Source of the DNA: Lachnospiraceae bacterium
GTDB lineage: Bacteria > Bacillota > Clostridia > Lachnospirales > Lachnospiraceae
NCBI GenBank assembly: GCA_017613225.1
Contig: JAGAEH010000204.1
Coordinates: 1-30,448 of the forward strand
DNA length: 30,448 nucleotides
Direction: 5' to 3'
Position numbers and translations under genes: made by a program. The notes beneath the pieces are model-generated. The model searched no databases, had not been told where the DNA came from, and worked only from the letters and a program-made list of their open reading frames with translations. Numbering within the stretch: position 1 is the first letter of the stretch; each line of letters opens with the position of its first letter. Shown here piece after piece: positions 21,267 through 29,347 of the stretch.

Positions 21267-24200
21267 GGAAGATCACAGTTTTGATCACAGCGCTGGCGCT
21301 GTTTACGTCCTCTGTATTCCTGCGGCCCCTGGGGGCCGAGACCCTGCGGTACGGCAGAGAAGAGGCCCGGGAAACGTCCCTTCAGGGGACTTTCGCGGGG
21401 GAGGAGGCGGAGCATGACGGTGAAGACCGCGGCGGGCTCTCTGAAGATCCGCGCAAAGAAGGAGCGGAGGAACTGCAGGATGCGCCGGAGGAGCGGGCAG
21501 AGGAGCCTGAAGATAAAGACGGGTCGAACGACCTTGAAACTGCGGCGAAGCCGGAGGATTCTGAAGATAAAGATGGGCAGGATGGATCTGGAACTGCGTC
21601 AGAGCTGGAAGATAATGAAGCTGGAACGAAGCCGGAAGATGCTGAAACTGCGGTGGGATTGGAAGGCACTGAAGCAGAAACGAAGCCGGAAGGTAGTGAA
21701 ACTGCGACGGAACCAGAGGGTAGTGAAACTGCGGCGGAGCAGGGTGACTCCGGCACTGCGGCAGCGGACGCGGATCAAACGAAGGAGGACGCCGGTGATG
21801 CGGAGCAGAAGAGCGAAGAAGACGACGGTGAAAACGGTCTGGGCGGAACGGAAGAAGAGCCGGGTGACCTGGAAGAGCCAGGGGCAGACGCAGATGAAGA
21901 ATCATCGCTCCCTGGATTCGGGACGGACGGTTCAGAAACTGTAGCAGTGACGGAAGAGCCCGCGGAGGAGAGCACGGAGCCCAAAGAGGCAGAGGAGTCC
22001 GAAGCTCCAAAAAAGGCGGCGGGAGACACCCGCGCGGCGGTGTACCGGGTCACGGTGCGGATCCGCGCCAACGGCGGCAGCATCGACACGCCGGCGGAGG
22101 ACGCGAACACCGTCTACCCCATCTACCGGGTCCTGGCCAGTACGGACAGGGTGCAGATCAAGCGATCCAAGACGGCGGGCTGGGCCAACTACTCGGAGGT
22201 GGTCACCACGGATGAGACCTATCACAACCTGATCAACGTGGGGGAGATGGGGCTGTACCGGACGGGATACCACGTCATTTCGGGCCGCGCCTACAACACA
22301 AAGGCAGACGCTTCCGGCCTGCGGATCAGCCAGGTCAACAGCGCCAGCAGCTCCACGAATCCCGCCACGGCGGTCCGCATAAACGGCGGGGAGCCGGTGA
22401 CAGAGGACAAGACCGTGGACATCTATGTGGAGTGGATCGAGGACAGCTGCACCATCGTGCTGCACAGCAACGGCGGCAGCTGGTACCGTCCTGCTCAGGG
22501 AGAACCCGCCGGCGCGCTGGGAACGCCCTCGGGCAGCGGCACGGACCGCACTTTTACGAAGACGCTGAAATACCAGGATACGGCGGTGCTCCACAATACA
22601 TTCGAGGAACTGCTGACGGACTACTATATCATCAACGACTATGCGGAGGACGACTTTGTGATCCCGGAGGGTACGGAAAGCCGCTGGATCACGTGGTTCC
22701 GGCGGGACGGCTACGTGTTTCAGGGATGGAATACGCAGCCCGACATAAACGGAGCGGCCACCTCCCGCTACCCGGGCAGAAACGTGCTGGACGGCGGGAA
22801 GATGCTGGACACCCAGGGGACTCTGATATCTTCCGCCGTCAACAACTTCGGGGAATCCTGCAAACTGAACATGAGCAAGCTGGGGGCGGCCAACGGGGAC
22901 ACGGTCCATCTGTACGCCCAGTGGAGGAAACAGGTCACGGCTGGGGCAGGGGAGCTGTCCTCCGGCGTGAGGCTTTCCGCGGAAGGGTTTTCCAGCAGTT
23001 CCCCGTTGTACGACGGCCTGGAACTGATGATCCCCAACCTTGCGAACGATACCGCGGAAAAGCTGCAGGCGGGAGGCTCGGAGGACTTCGTCTGGCAGGT
23101 GAAGAACGGAATAGGACACTTCTGGCTCCAGAGCCCGCTGACCAAAAACGTGCCCTATGATTCCGGCAGCACGCTGTGGGTCCTCTTTCCCGACCGCGCC
23201 TATGACATCCACGGGGTGACCTATGACGTCAAGGTGACGCTGACTGATATCCGGCTGCTGGCGTCCAGGGACGTGGATGCGGGATCGCCCAACATCTTCC
23301 GGGTGGACATGGCCAACGGCGAGGTGCAGTGCTCGGCCTACCCTTCCCAGACCGGGGCGTCCTATACCGTCACCATTCAGATCTTCGAATCCGGGACGGA
23401 CCGGGAGGTCACGGGGATGCGGAGCATGGTGCTGCTGCGGGACATGGACATTCCGGACAGGATCGGCGGGGCGGCCAGGTACCAGTACCGCTGGAACGAC
23501 GGGGCCTCCCCCGCCGGGACGTACACGACGGCAAACGGACGGGTGCCCGCGATCTACCCCTACGCGGAGGCGGTAAAGATCCCTGCTTCTTCCATCGCGG
23601 CGCCTTACACCCGTGCCGCGGGAAAGGTGCTCTACATGCAGCAGGACAACTCGCTGGTGTTCGCGGAGACCGCTGACGGCATCCATGTGACCGGCAGTGA
23701 GTATACCGGATCTCAGAGCAGCGAGCTGGGGCAGGTCCTGCAGCGGGATTCCTATAAGACCGGCGTGGCCTTTCCCACTGTCACCGGCAGTACGGAATTC
23801 GTCTGGACCGGAAATTCCTGCGGCACTACGCTGTTTGAGGACGGCGAGCTGAACCGGATCACCTCCGAAGTCGTGGAAGAGGACGGTGTCACCCCGGTCA
23901 ATGGAGGCACCGGAGATCCGGAAGAAGGCGGGACCATCACCTTCGGCGGCCTGGGACCCCGTGCCTATCCTTTTAACAGCAGCACCGTCTACAGCGTGAC
24001 GCCCGCAGAAAACTACAAGGTCACCCGCGTCTGGCTGGACATGGGGACGGACCACATGACGGAGCTCATCGTGGACGGAGAAGAGCACACCGTGAGCGGC
24101 GGGGGTACCTACCGGATCTCGGAGGAAGGCGGCAGCTTTACTTTCGTAGGGATCGTGGCGGACCATGACATCCGCGTCTCCTTCGTCCGCAGCTGGCCCC

Positions 24201-24694
24201 GCGCCGGATCTCTCTCGGTGGAAAAGATCGTAGCGGGGAGCATGGGCAGCCGGGACAAGGCATTTCACTTTACGGTCAGGCTGGCCCACGAGCTGGGTTA
24301 TGAGAATTATCCGGAGGAGGGGATCACCGTCCGGCTGAACGACGGGGAGGAACAGGTGATGACGCCTGCTTTTGATCTGGAAGAGCCCGGCTGCGCGGTG
24401 CTTCAGCTTACGCTGACTCACGGTGACGTCGTGACGCTGAGCGGCCTGTGGGAGGATACGGTCTATACCGTCACCGAGGAGGAAGCGGACCGGAACGGCT
24501 ATGCCACGGCCTATGAGAACGGCAGCGGCGTGATCGCGGCGGATCAGACCGCTGCCGTGAGAGTGACCAACGCCAGGGATCTGGCTGTGCCCACCGGGGC
24601 GTCCATGCCCATGGGGCTGCCGATCCTTGCCGCGGGGCTGGCCGGCGTCACTGGCGTCCTCGCGGGCAGAAAAGGCAGGAAAAGCGGAACTTGA
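21263..24694 (+). CDS. Large surface adhesin, probable pilus tip protein, VPTG sorting signal
   Basis: 1143 aa. Signal peptide about 1-25. An extremely acidic low-complexity segment (about 45-255) follows, of degenerate Glu/Pro/Ser/Thr repeats such as ETAxEPEGS. Then come beta-rich regions: RANGGSID near 265, and an InlB-type (Listeria-Bacteroides) repeat with HSNGGSWYR near 400, GYVFQGWNT near 485 and LYAQW near 550. A large unassigned middle (about 570-960) is likely the binding region. A C-terminal pilin-type domain (about 984-1105) has SLSVEKIVAG and YTVTEEE, and the end is V1109-P-T-G1112, a hydrophobic helix and RKGRKSGT. Last gene of the pilus operon; ligand unknown. Confidence 0.8.
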   Translation: MRKITVLITALALFTSSVFLRPLGAETLRYGREEARETSLQGTFAGEEAEHDGEDRGGLSEDPRKEGAEELQDAPEERAEEPEDKDGSNDLETAAKPEDSEDKDGQDGSGTASELEDNEAGTKPEDAETAVGLEGTEAETKPEGSETATEPEGSETAAEQGDSGTAAADADQTKEDAGDAEQKSEEDDGENGLGGTEEEPGDLEEPGADADEESSLPGFGTDGSETVAVTEEPAEESTEPKEAEESEAPKKAAGDTRAAVYRVTVRIRANGGSIDTPAEDANTVYPIYRVLASTDRVQIKRSKTAGWANYSEVVTTDETYHNLINVGEMGLYRTGYHVISGRAYNTKADASGLRISQVNSASSSTNPATAVRINGGEPVTEDKTVDIYVEWIEDSCTIVLHSNGGSWYRPAQGEPAGALGTPSGSGTDRTFTKTLKYQDTAVLHNTFEELLTDYYIINDYAEDDFVIPEGTESRWITWFRRDGYVFQGWNTQPDINGAATSRYPGRNVLDGGKMLDTQGTLISSAVNNFGESCKLNMSKLGAANGDTVHLYAQWRKQVTAGAGELSSGVRLSAEGFSSSSPLYDGLELMIPNLANDTAEKLQAGGSEDFVWQVKNGIGHFWLQSPLTKNVPYDSGSTLWVLFPDRAYDIHGVTYDVKVTLTDIRLLASRDVDAGSPNIFRVDMANGEVQCSAYPSQTGASYTVTIQIFESGTDREVTGMRSMVLLRDMDIPDRIGGAARYQYRWNDGASPAGTYTTANGRVPAIYPYAEAVKIPASSIAAPYTRAAGKVLYMQQDNSLVFAETADGIHVTGSEYTGSQSSELGQVLQRDSYKTGVAFPTVTGSTEFVWTGNSCGTTLFEDGELNRITSEVVEEDGVTPVNGGTGDPEEGGTITFGGLGPRAYPFNSSTVYSVTPAENYKVTRVWLDMGTDHMTELIVDGEEHTVSGGGTYRISEEGGSFTFVGIVADHDIRVSFVRSWPRAGSLSVEKIVAGSMGSRDKAFHFTVRLAHELGYENYPEEGITVRLNDGEEQVMTPAFDLEEPGCAVLQLTLTHGDVVTLSGLWEDTVYTVTEEEADRNGYATAYENGSGVIAADQTAAVRVTNARDLAVPTGASMPMGLPILAAGLAGVTGVLAGRKGRKSGT

Positions 24695-24718
24695 AAAGGT
24701 GACTGTTGTCAGTATAAT
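24691..24718 (+). promoter_or_regulatory. Promoter of hicBA
   Basis: TTGAAA (24691-24696), 16-bp spacer, TATAAT (24713-24718). The -35 overlaps the adhesin stop codon. The predicted start near 24725 lies inside the AAGGAG at 24721-24726. Confidence 0.65.
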
Positions 24719-24736
24719 GAAAGGAGAATCTATAAG

Positions 24737-24955
24737 ATGGAGAGTATCATCATGACAAGATCCGTCTATGTTGTAAAAGAGGAGGAATGGTTCGTGGCGC
24801 AGGACATCGTGTCAGGGATCGCGTCACAGGGGAAGAGTGTGCCTGAGGCGCTGGCAAACCTGCGCGAAGCCCTGGTCCTGTACTATCAGGATGTCTCTCC
24901 CGAAGAGCCTGCGGAGCATGAAGTGTATTTTACCACGATCGAGGTGCCGGTCTAG
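24737..24955 (+). CDS. hicB: HicB family antitoxin
   Basis: 72 aa. Binds and blocks HicA and usually represses its own operon. The partial RNase-H-like fold is recognisable: YVVKEEEWFVAQDIVSGIASQGKSVPEALANLREALVLYY in residues 10-50 (given here as a region; key pieces are the SQGKS turn and the EALANLREAL helix). The short form lacks an added C-terminal DNA-binding domain. AAGGAG precedes the ATG at 24737 by 10 nt; ATG 24752 (five codons later, with GGAG 9 nt upstream) is an alternative if transcription starts near 24725. The stop overlaps the hicA start by one base. Confidence 0.85.
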   Translation: MESIIMTRSVYVVKEEEWFVAQDIVSGIASQGKSVPEALANLREALVLYYQDVSPEEPAEHEVYFTTIEVPV

Positions 24956-25173
24956 TGCCGTCAAAGATCCCCATCCTGAGACCTGCGCAGGTGATACGTG
25001 CACTGGAAAAAGCCGGGTTCAGGTTTGTCTCTCAGATCGGGAGCCATAGAAAGTACAGCGATGGGAAGCATACCGTGATCATACCCATGCACCGTGAACT
25101 GGCAGGGGGAACTCTGCGGAGCGTTCTTCTCCAGGCAGACATGACAATAGAAGAACTGAGTTTATATCTGTAA
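24955..25173 (+). CDS. hicA: HicA family mRNA interferase toxin
   Basis: 72 aa. Small double-stranded-RNA-binding-like RNase that cleaves mRNA when free of HicB. The layout is standard: helix RPAQVIRALEKAGF, then the catalytic strand with GSHRKY (H31), DGKHTVIIPMH, and the helix ADMTIEELSLYL. Starts with GTG at 24955, sharing one base with the hicB TAG. Order hicB-hicA (antitoxin first) is one of two orders found in the family. Lies directly after the pilus operon on the same strand. Confidence 0.88.
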   Translation: MPSKIPILRPAQVIRALEKAGFRFVSQIGSHRKYSDGKHTVIIPMHRELAGGTLRSVLLQADMTIEELSLYL

Positions 25174-25179
25174 ACAGTC

Positions 25180-25207
25180 AAAAAAGAGGGAGCCCGCGGG
25201 CTCCCTC
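25180..25207. terminator. Terminator between hicA and the DUF4914 gene
   Basis: GAGGGAGCCCG (25186-25196) followed directly by its complement CGGGCTCCCTC (25197-25207), a perfect 22-bp palindrome. Read on the minus strand it is followed by T6 (25185-25180), so it mainly serves the minus-strand DUF4914 gene; on the plus strand no T tract follows. Confidence 0.75.
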
Positions 25208-25231
25208 GTCTCATGTCGATGCTTCTGTGGC

Positions 25232-27133
25232 TTACCGCACGATGTCCATGGGCGTCAGCAGCAGGTACTCCTCCAGCGGAGCGTCGTTCATCACCAGCTG
25301 GATGATCTGATGGCCCAACGGGGAGAGCTCTTCCACGTCGAACTCCTGCAGCTGCTCCTTGAAGTAGTCGGTCAGGATCTTGGCGCCTTCGTCGTAGCCC
25401 TTCTCACCCAGACGGCTCTGCAGCTCGGGGCGCAGGAAGGTCTGACGGATGTACTGGCCGTCGATCTTCATTTCTTCCAAAGAATAGCCGAACAGCGGGC
25501 AGCGGGCCGGGATCAGGTGGCGCTTGCGCACCTGGCCGACACGGCGGGAGAGGAACTCGCGGGAGAGCCACTCGCCCACGAAGCCCACGTGGTAGGCGCC
25601 GATGTGCTGGTTCGGGATCAGGATGTTCAGGGTGTTGGGAGTGCGGACGAACTGCTCCAGCAGCAGGTTGGCCTGGGTCACTTTCTTGCCGGTGCAGAAG
25701 GGCCAGTAGGAGCCCACGCCCTCGGACTTCAGCGCGTTGAGGCCGCTGTTGTCGTTGATGGAGGGGTTCTTGAAGCCGCGGGGGGAGATCAGGCGCCAGA
25801 CCCATGCCAGGGACGGCGGAATGATCTGCAGCATGCCCATCACGCCGTAGGTGGGTTCCTTGGAGGTGGACGGAGGCATGCGCACGCCGAAGGAGCGGAT
25901 GTTGACTTCCTGAGGCCTGTTGCCCGGCACGATGGAGTGGACCATCTCACGGGGAATGATCACGCGGGGGTTGGCGCAGGGCACGCCGTTGGAATCCGGA
26001 TAGTGCTCCCAGGGCAGGCAGGTGGCGCCGGGAACGCCGTCCAGGTTCAGGAACTCCAGGGGCCTGGAAGGATGGATGCTGATCTTTTCGTAATCAGGGT
26101 TGCTGCCGTAGGCAGTGTCGCCGTCCATGCGGAGGAACCAGCCCTCCTCGGCGTCGGCGATGGTCAGGTAGCCGGAGGCGTCCTGGAAGCGGTAGTGGGC
26201 CATGACCATGTCGTCCGCGATGGGATGCAGGCTGCAGGTCTCACCCACGTTGATGTAATATTTCTCACGGGTCTGGGTATGGGTGCCGATCAGCACGCGG
26301 CCGTCGTCCTCCTTGGGGATCTCCTCCAGCATCTCGCTCTTGCCGCCGCCGGAAGCGCCTTCGTGCATGAACACGATCTCGTTTTCATAAGGGGTCTCAA
26401 CCAGTACAGCGGAGGCGTGGTTGGTGACCCAGCCTTCGTGTTCGCCGATGTCCAGCAGGATGGAGAACACGCCCTTCTTGGCAGAGGGGCCGGGATACAG
26501 GTTGTAGGCAAAGACTTCGTGCAGCTTCGCGGAGCGGTTGTGGACCACTACCTGTTTGCCGTTGAAGTGGGTGTGCCGGAAGGGCGGCGCCACGTACAGG
26601 ATGGAACGGGGCGTGAAGTCGTCCGGAAGGTCGTCGATGGTGATGAAGCCCTGCATGCCGGCCAGCGCGAAGGCGAAGAAGGCCGCGTTCTGAGGGCAGA
26701 CCATCAGGCTGGGATAGCCGTAGTAGCGGCCGCCGGCGTAGAAGGGCAGCAGAATGAGCTGCTGCTTGGCCAGCCAGTCCAGCGTCTCCTTGCGCAGATT
26801 GCTGAAGGGATAGCCGTAGACGTCCGCGAAACGGGGCTTGTCGGTGGGCAGATCGTCGCCGATGCGCATGCAGTCGGGATCGCGCTTGCGCATGTAGTCC
26901 TCCATGAAGTTGACCACGGGGCCGTTCTTGGCGCGGACCACGTCCGCCTCCTTGATCAGGCCGGTGCCTGCGATCATGTAGGTGACATCGTATTTATCGG
27001 AATGGGAGGGCCCATAACAGAGCTCGTGCAGTTCCTCTCTGCTTTCGGGGAAGCAGACGCTGCGTGCCTTTTTGATGGTTTCCATCAGATCCTTCGGCAG
27101 ATGGAATTTCTCGAAATAGGAATTGGTGATCAT
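25232..27133 (-). CDS. DUF4914 family protein with Walker A motif
   Basis: 633 aa, not characterised to my knowledge; the sequence resembles DUF4914 as I remember it. It holds a Walker A/P-loop, GASGGGKS at residues 259-266 within FMHEGASGGGKSEMLEEI, followed by a HPIADD segment near residue 300. This P-loop plus downstream acidic pair resembles the HPr kinase/PEP carboxykinase fold, so an ATP-dependent kinase or carboxykinase-like activity is possible, but that is inference. No membrane helix or signal peptide. The start is set at ATG 27133, with AAAGGAG 6-8 nt upstream; the frame stays open further but that part lies within the promoter. Monocistronic with promoter and terminator of its own. 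Confidence 0.75.
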   Translation of the reverse strand: MITNSYFEKFHLPKDLMETIKKARSVCFPESREELHELCYGPSHSDKYDVTYMIAGTGLIKEADVVRAKNGPVVNFMEDYMRKRDPDCMRIGDDLPTDKPRFADVYGYPFSNLRKETLDWLAKQQLILLPFYAGGRYYGYPSLMVCPQNAAFFAFALAGMQGFITIDDLPDDFTPRSILYVAPPFRHTHFNGKQVVVHNRSAKLHEVFAYNLYPGPSAKKGVFSILLDIGEHEGWVTNHASAVLVETPYENEIVFMHEGASGGGKSEMLEEIPKEDDGRVLIGTHTQTREKYYINVGETCSLHPIADDMVMAHYRFQDASGYLTIADAEEGWFLRMDGDTAYGSNPDYEKISIHPSRPLEFLNLDGVPGATCLPWEHYPDSNGVPCANPRVIIPREMVHSIVPGNRPQEVNIRSFGVRMPPSTSKEPTYGVMGMLQIIPPSLAWVWRLISPRGFKNPSINDNSGLNALKSEGVGSYWPFCTGKKVTQANLLLEQFVRTPNTLNILIPNQHIGAYHVGFVGEWLSREFLSRRVGQVRKRHLIPARCPLFGYSLEEMKIDGQYIRQTFLRPELQSRLGEKGYDEGAKILTDYFKEQLQEFDVEELSPLGHQIIQLVMNDAPLEEYLLLTPMDIVR

Positions 27134-27191
27134 GATAGCTCCTTTACTGAAGTATGATTCACGGCTGGCTGAAAGCAGCCTAATCAAAATC

Positions 27192-27220
27192 ATTATAATA
27201 GATATTAATTTAACATACAA
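27192..27220 (-). promoter_or_regulatory. Promoter of the DUF4914 gene
   Basis: On the minus strand TTGTAT (27220-27215), 17-bp spacer, TATAAT (27197-27192). The leader of about 50 nt can form GGCTG-CTTT-CAGCC. Confidence 0.75.
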
Positions 27221-27266
27221 GCACTAATTGGGGCGGGAGGATTCGAAATAAAATGAGATTTTCTCC

Positions 27267-27295
27267 TTGACATTGCCCAAACCTGTCGCTATAAT
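27267..27295 (+). promoter_or_regulatory. Promoter of tRNA-Pro/tRNA-Glu
   Basis: Perfect consensus: TTGACA (27267-27272), 17-bp spacer, TATAAT (27290-27295), 11 nt before the tRNA. Confidence 0.92.
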
Positions 27296-27306
27296 ACCCT
27301 TTGCAT

Positions 27307-27380
27307 CGAGGCGTGGCTCAGTTTGGTAGAGCGCTGCGTTCGGGACGCAGAGGTCGCAGGTTCAAATCCTGTCGCCTCGA
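27307..27380 (+). tRNA. tRNA-Pro, anticodon CGG
   Basis: 74-nt cloverleaf. Perfect acceptor stem CGAGGCG/CGCCTCG, A73, anticodon stem CTGCG/CGCAG around loop TTCGGGA. Same D and T arms as tRNA-Pro(AGG) at 3634, apart from the acceptor, the anticodon stem, and one T-loop base, so the two are recent relatives. Confidence 0.96.
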
Positions 27381-27405
27381 CTAAGGAGTCAGCTTTGATC
27401 GATGA

Positions 27406-27477
27406 GGCCGATTGGTCAAGCGGTCAAGACGCCGCCCTCTCACGGCGGAAACAGGGGTTCGATTCCCCTATCGGCTA
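27406..27477 (+). tRNA. tRNA-Glu, anticodon CTC
   Basis: 72-nt cloverleaf. Acceptor stem GGCCGAT/ATCGGCT with a G-U first pair, discriminator A, anticodon stem CCGCC-type around CTCTCAC region with anticodon CTC, and T arm AGGGG-TTCGATT-CCCCT. The GGTCAAGCGGTCAAGAC D arm is typical of tRNA-Glu. 25 nt after tRNA-Pro, same transcript. Confidence 0.93.
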
Positions 27478-27479
27478 CT

Positions 27480-27507
27480 GCCGGAGCGTGAAAGCTCCGG
27501 CTTTTTT
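27480..27507 (+). terminator. Terminator after tRNA-Glu
   Basis: GCCGGAGC (27480-27487), GTGAAA loop, GCTCCGGC (27494-27501), then T6. Confidence 0.92.
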
Positions 27508-27562
27508 GTTGCATTCTTATCGTTTTTTCGCGTAAAACCGTCACTTTTCGCGGAAAAAGTGC

Positions 27563-27591
27563 TTGCAATCCGCAGAAACACGTGCTATAAG
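27563..27591 (+). promoter_or_regulatory. Promoter of rimP-nusA-ylxQ-infB
   Basis: TTGCAA (27563-27568), 17-bp spacer, TATAAG (27586-27591) with extended TG at 27583-27584. The leader is about 65 nt. Confidence 0.75.
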
Positions 27592-27617
27592 AGTATTGTT
27601 GCATATTTGGATGATAG

Positions 27618-27641
27618 TGGAGTGGACGCGAGTCCGCTCCA
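27618..27641 (+). promoter_or_regulatory. Leader hairpin with GCGA tetraloop before rimP
   Basis: TGGAGTGGAC (27618-27627) pairs with GTCCGCTCCA (27632-27641), 10 pairs including one G-U, closed by the GNRA loop GCGA. No T tract follows, so it is not a terminator; it may stabilise the mRNA or bind a protein. Confidence 0.6.
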
Positions 27642-27664
27642 TCGACTTTATAGAGGGAATTATC

Positions 27665-28132
27665 GTGACCGGAGCAAAGCTTTATGAGGCCAGAACAGAG
27701 GAGATCCTGGCTCCCTTCCTGGCGGAACGCAAACTGGATCTGTTCGATGTGGAATTCGTCAAGGAGGGCAGCGAGAGGTACCTGCGGGCCTACATCGACA
27801 AGGACGGCGGCGTGACCATCGACGACTGCGAAACGGTGAGCCGTTTTCTCAGCGATGAACTGGACAAAGAGGACTTCATCCCCGAAGCCTATATTCTGGA
27901 GGTGAGCTCCCCCGGGCTGGGCAGGCAGTTAAAGAAGGACCGCCACCTGGAAAAGAGCCTGGGAAAGGACGTGGACGTAAAGCTCTTCGCGGCCGTGAAC
28001 GGGGAAAAGGAGTTTTCCGGAACACTGGAACGTTTTGACAAAGATGTGCTGGTCCTGGGAATGGAAGACGGGACAGACATGAACATAGATCGGAAAAATA
28101 TCGTGCTGATCAAGTTAGCTTTTGATTTTTAA
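27665..28132 (+). CDS. rimP: Ribosome maturation factor RimP, GTG start
   Basis: Assists 30S subunit assembly. 155 aa, usual length. N-terminal domain with LDLFDVEFVKEGSERYLRAY, DKDGGVTIDDCETVSR and YILEVSSPGLGRQL (the strongly conserved VSSPGL); C-terminal SH3-like domain from about residue 90 with GTLERFDKDVLVL. The GTG at 27665 gives the expected N-terminus (VTGAKLYEARTEEI) with GAGGGA about 8 nt upstream; the frame is open earlier but that part overlaps the promoter. First gene of the nusA operon. Confidence 0.95.
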   Translation: MTGAKLYEARTEEILAPFLAERKLDLFDVEFVKEGSERYLRAYIDKDGGVTIDDCETVSRFLSDELDKEDFIPEAYILEVSSPGLGRQLKKDRHLEKSLGKDVDVKLFAAVNGEKEFSGTLERFDKDVLVLGMEDGTDMNIDRKNIVLIKLAFDF

Positions 28133-28147
28133 ACGGAGGATCAAATC

Positions 28148-29347
28148 ATGAACACAGAGTTGATTGAGGCAGTCAAGCTTTTGGAGAAGGAAAAAGGCAT
28201 CAGCAGGGACGTATTGCTGGAGGCGATCGAGAGTTCGCTGATCACGGCCTGCAAGAACCACTTCGGCAAAGCTGACAATGTAAAGGCCCATGTGGATAGA
28301 GAGACCGGCGAGACCGAGCTGTACCTGGAGAAGACCGTCGTGGAAGAAGTGGAAGACCCGGTCATGGAGATCAGCCTGGCGGACGCCATGAAGGTGAACA
28401 AGGCCTACCAGCTCGGCGACATCGTGCGGGTGAACATCCAGTCGAAGGACTTCGGCCGCATCTCCACCCAGAACGCCAAGAACGTGATCCTTCAGAAGAT
28501 CCGGGAAGAGGAGCGCAAGTCCGTGTTCGACCAGTTCTCCTCCAAGGAGCACACCGTGGTGACCGGCACGATCCAGCGCCGCTACGGCAAGAGCATCAAC
28601 ATCAACCTGGGCAAGGCCGACGCCACGCTGCCGGAGACCGAGCAGGTCAAGACGGAGAGCTACAATCAGGGCGAGCGCATCAAGGTCTATGTGCAGGAGG
28701 TGAAGAATACCACCAGAGGGCCCAAGATCCTGGTGTCCCGTACCCACCCGGAACTGGTGAAGAAGCTGTTCGAGGCGGAAGTGGCCGAGATCCAGAAGGG
28801 CATCGTGGAGATCAAGGCCATTGCCAGAGAGGCCGGTTCCAGGACCAAGATGGCCGTGTGGTCCAACTCCGTGGACGTGGACGCCATCGGCGCCTGCGTG
28901 GGCGTGAACGGCAGCCGCGTGAACGCTGTTGTGGATGAGCTGAACGGCGAAAAGATCGACATCATCAACTGGAGCGATTCCTCCGCGGAGCTGATCGAGA
29001 ACGCCATCAGCCCTGCCAAGATCATCGCCGTCCTGGCCGATGACGATGAAAAGACCGCCCTGGTGGTGGTGCCGGACTACCAGCTGTCCCTGGCCATCGG
29101 CAAAGTCGGTCAGAACGCCAGACTGGCTGCCAAGCTGACCGGATACAAGATCGACATCAAGAGCGAGTCCCAGGCCCGCGAGATCGTCCTGTTCGACGAG
29201 ATCGGCTACATCGATGATTACTACGACGAAAACGGCAACCTGATCGAGGACTTCGAAGACGTCCAGTATGAGGACGAAGAAGGCGAGTACGAGTACGAGA
29301 CTGCCGAAGAAGGGGAATACGAGGAGACTGTTGTTGACGAGGAATAA
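28148..29347 (+). CDS. nusA: Transcription termination/antitermination factor NusA
   Basis: Binds RNA polymerase and controls pausing, termination and antitermination. 399 aa. N-terminal polymerase-binding domain (about 1-130), S1 domain (about 135-200, HTVVTGTIQRRYGKSININLG), KH1 with GVNGSR (252-257), KH2 with AIGKVGQNARLAAKLTG (G318 in the GxxG loop), then a very acidic Tyr/Glu tail (about 355-399), the usual end in Firmicutes that lack the E. coli C-terminal repeats. GGAGG lies 7-11 nt before the ATG. 15 nt after rimP; the 3' end overlaps ylxQ. Confidence 0.97.
   Translation: MNTELIEAVKLLEKEKGISRDVLLEAIESSLITACKNHFGKADNVKAHVDRETGETELYLEKTVVEEVEDPVMEISLADAMKVNKAYQLGDIVRVNIQSKDFGRISTQNAKNVILQKIREEERKSVFDQFSSKEHTVVTGTIQRRYGKSININLGKADATLPETEQVKTESYNQGERIKVYVQEVKNTTRGPKILVSRTHPELVKKLFEAEVAEIQKGIVEIKAIAREAGSRTKMAVWSNSVDVDAIGACVGVNGSRVNAVVDELNGEKIDIINWSDSSAELIENAISPAKIIAVLADDDEKTALVVVPDYQLSLAIGKVGQNARLAAKLTGYKIDIKSESQAREIVLFDEIGYIDDYYDENGNLIEDFEDVQYEDEEGEYEYETAEEGEYEETVVDEE

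Noticed and set aside
25310..27157. 615-aa plus-strand frame opposite the DUF4914 gene
   Set aside because: His/Val/Gly/Ala-rich antisense shadow without motifs; the minus-strand gene has promoter, ribosome site, terminator and a Walker A motif.
27323..27535. Small frames across the tRNA-Pro and tRNA-Glu genes
   Set aside because: They read through tRNA sequence.
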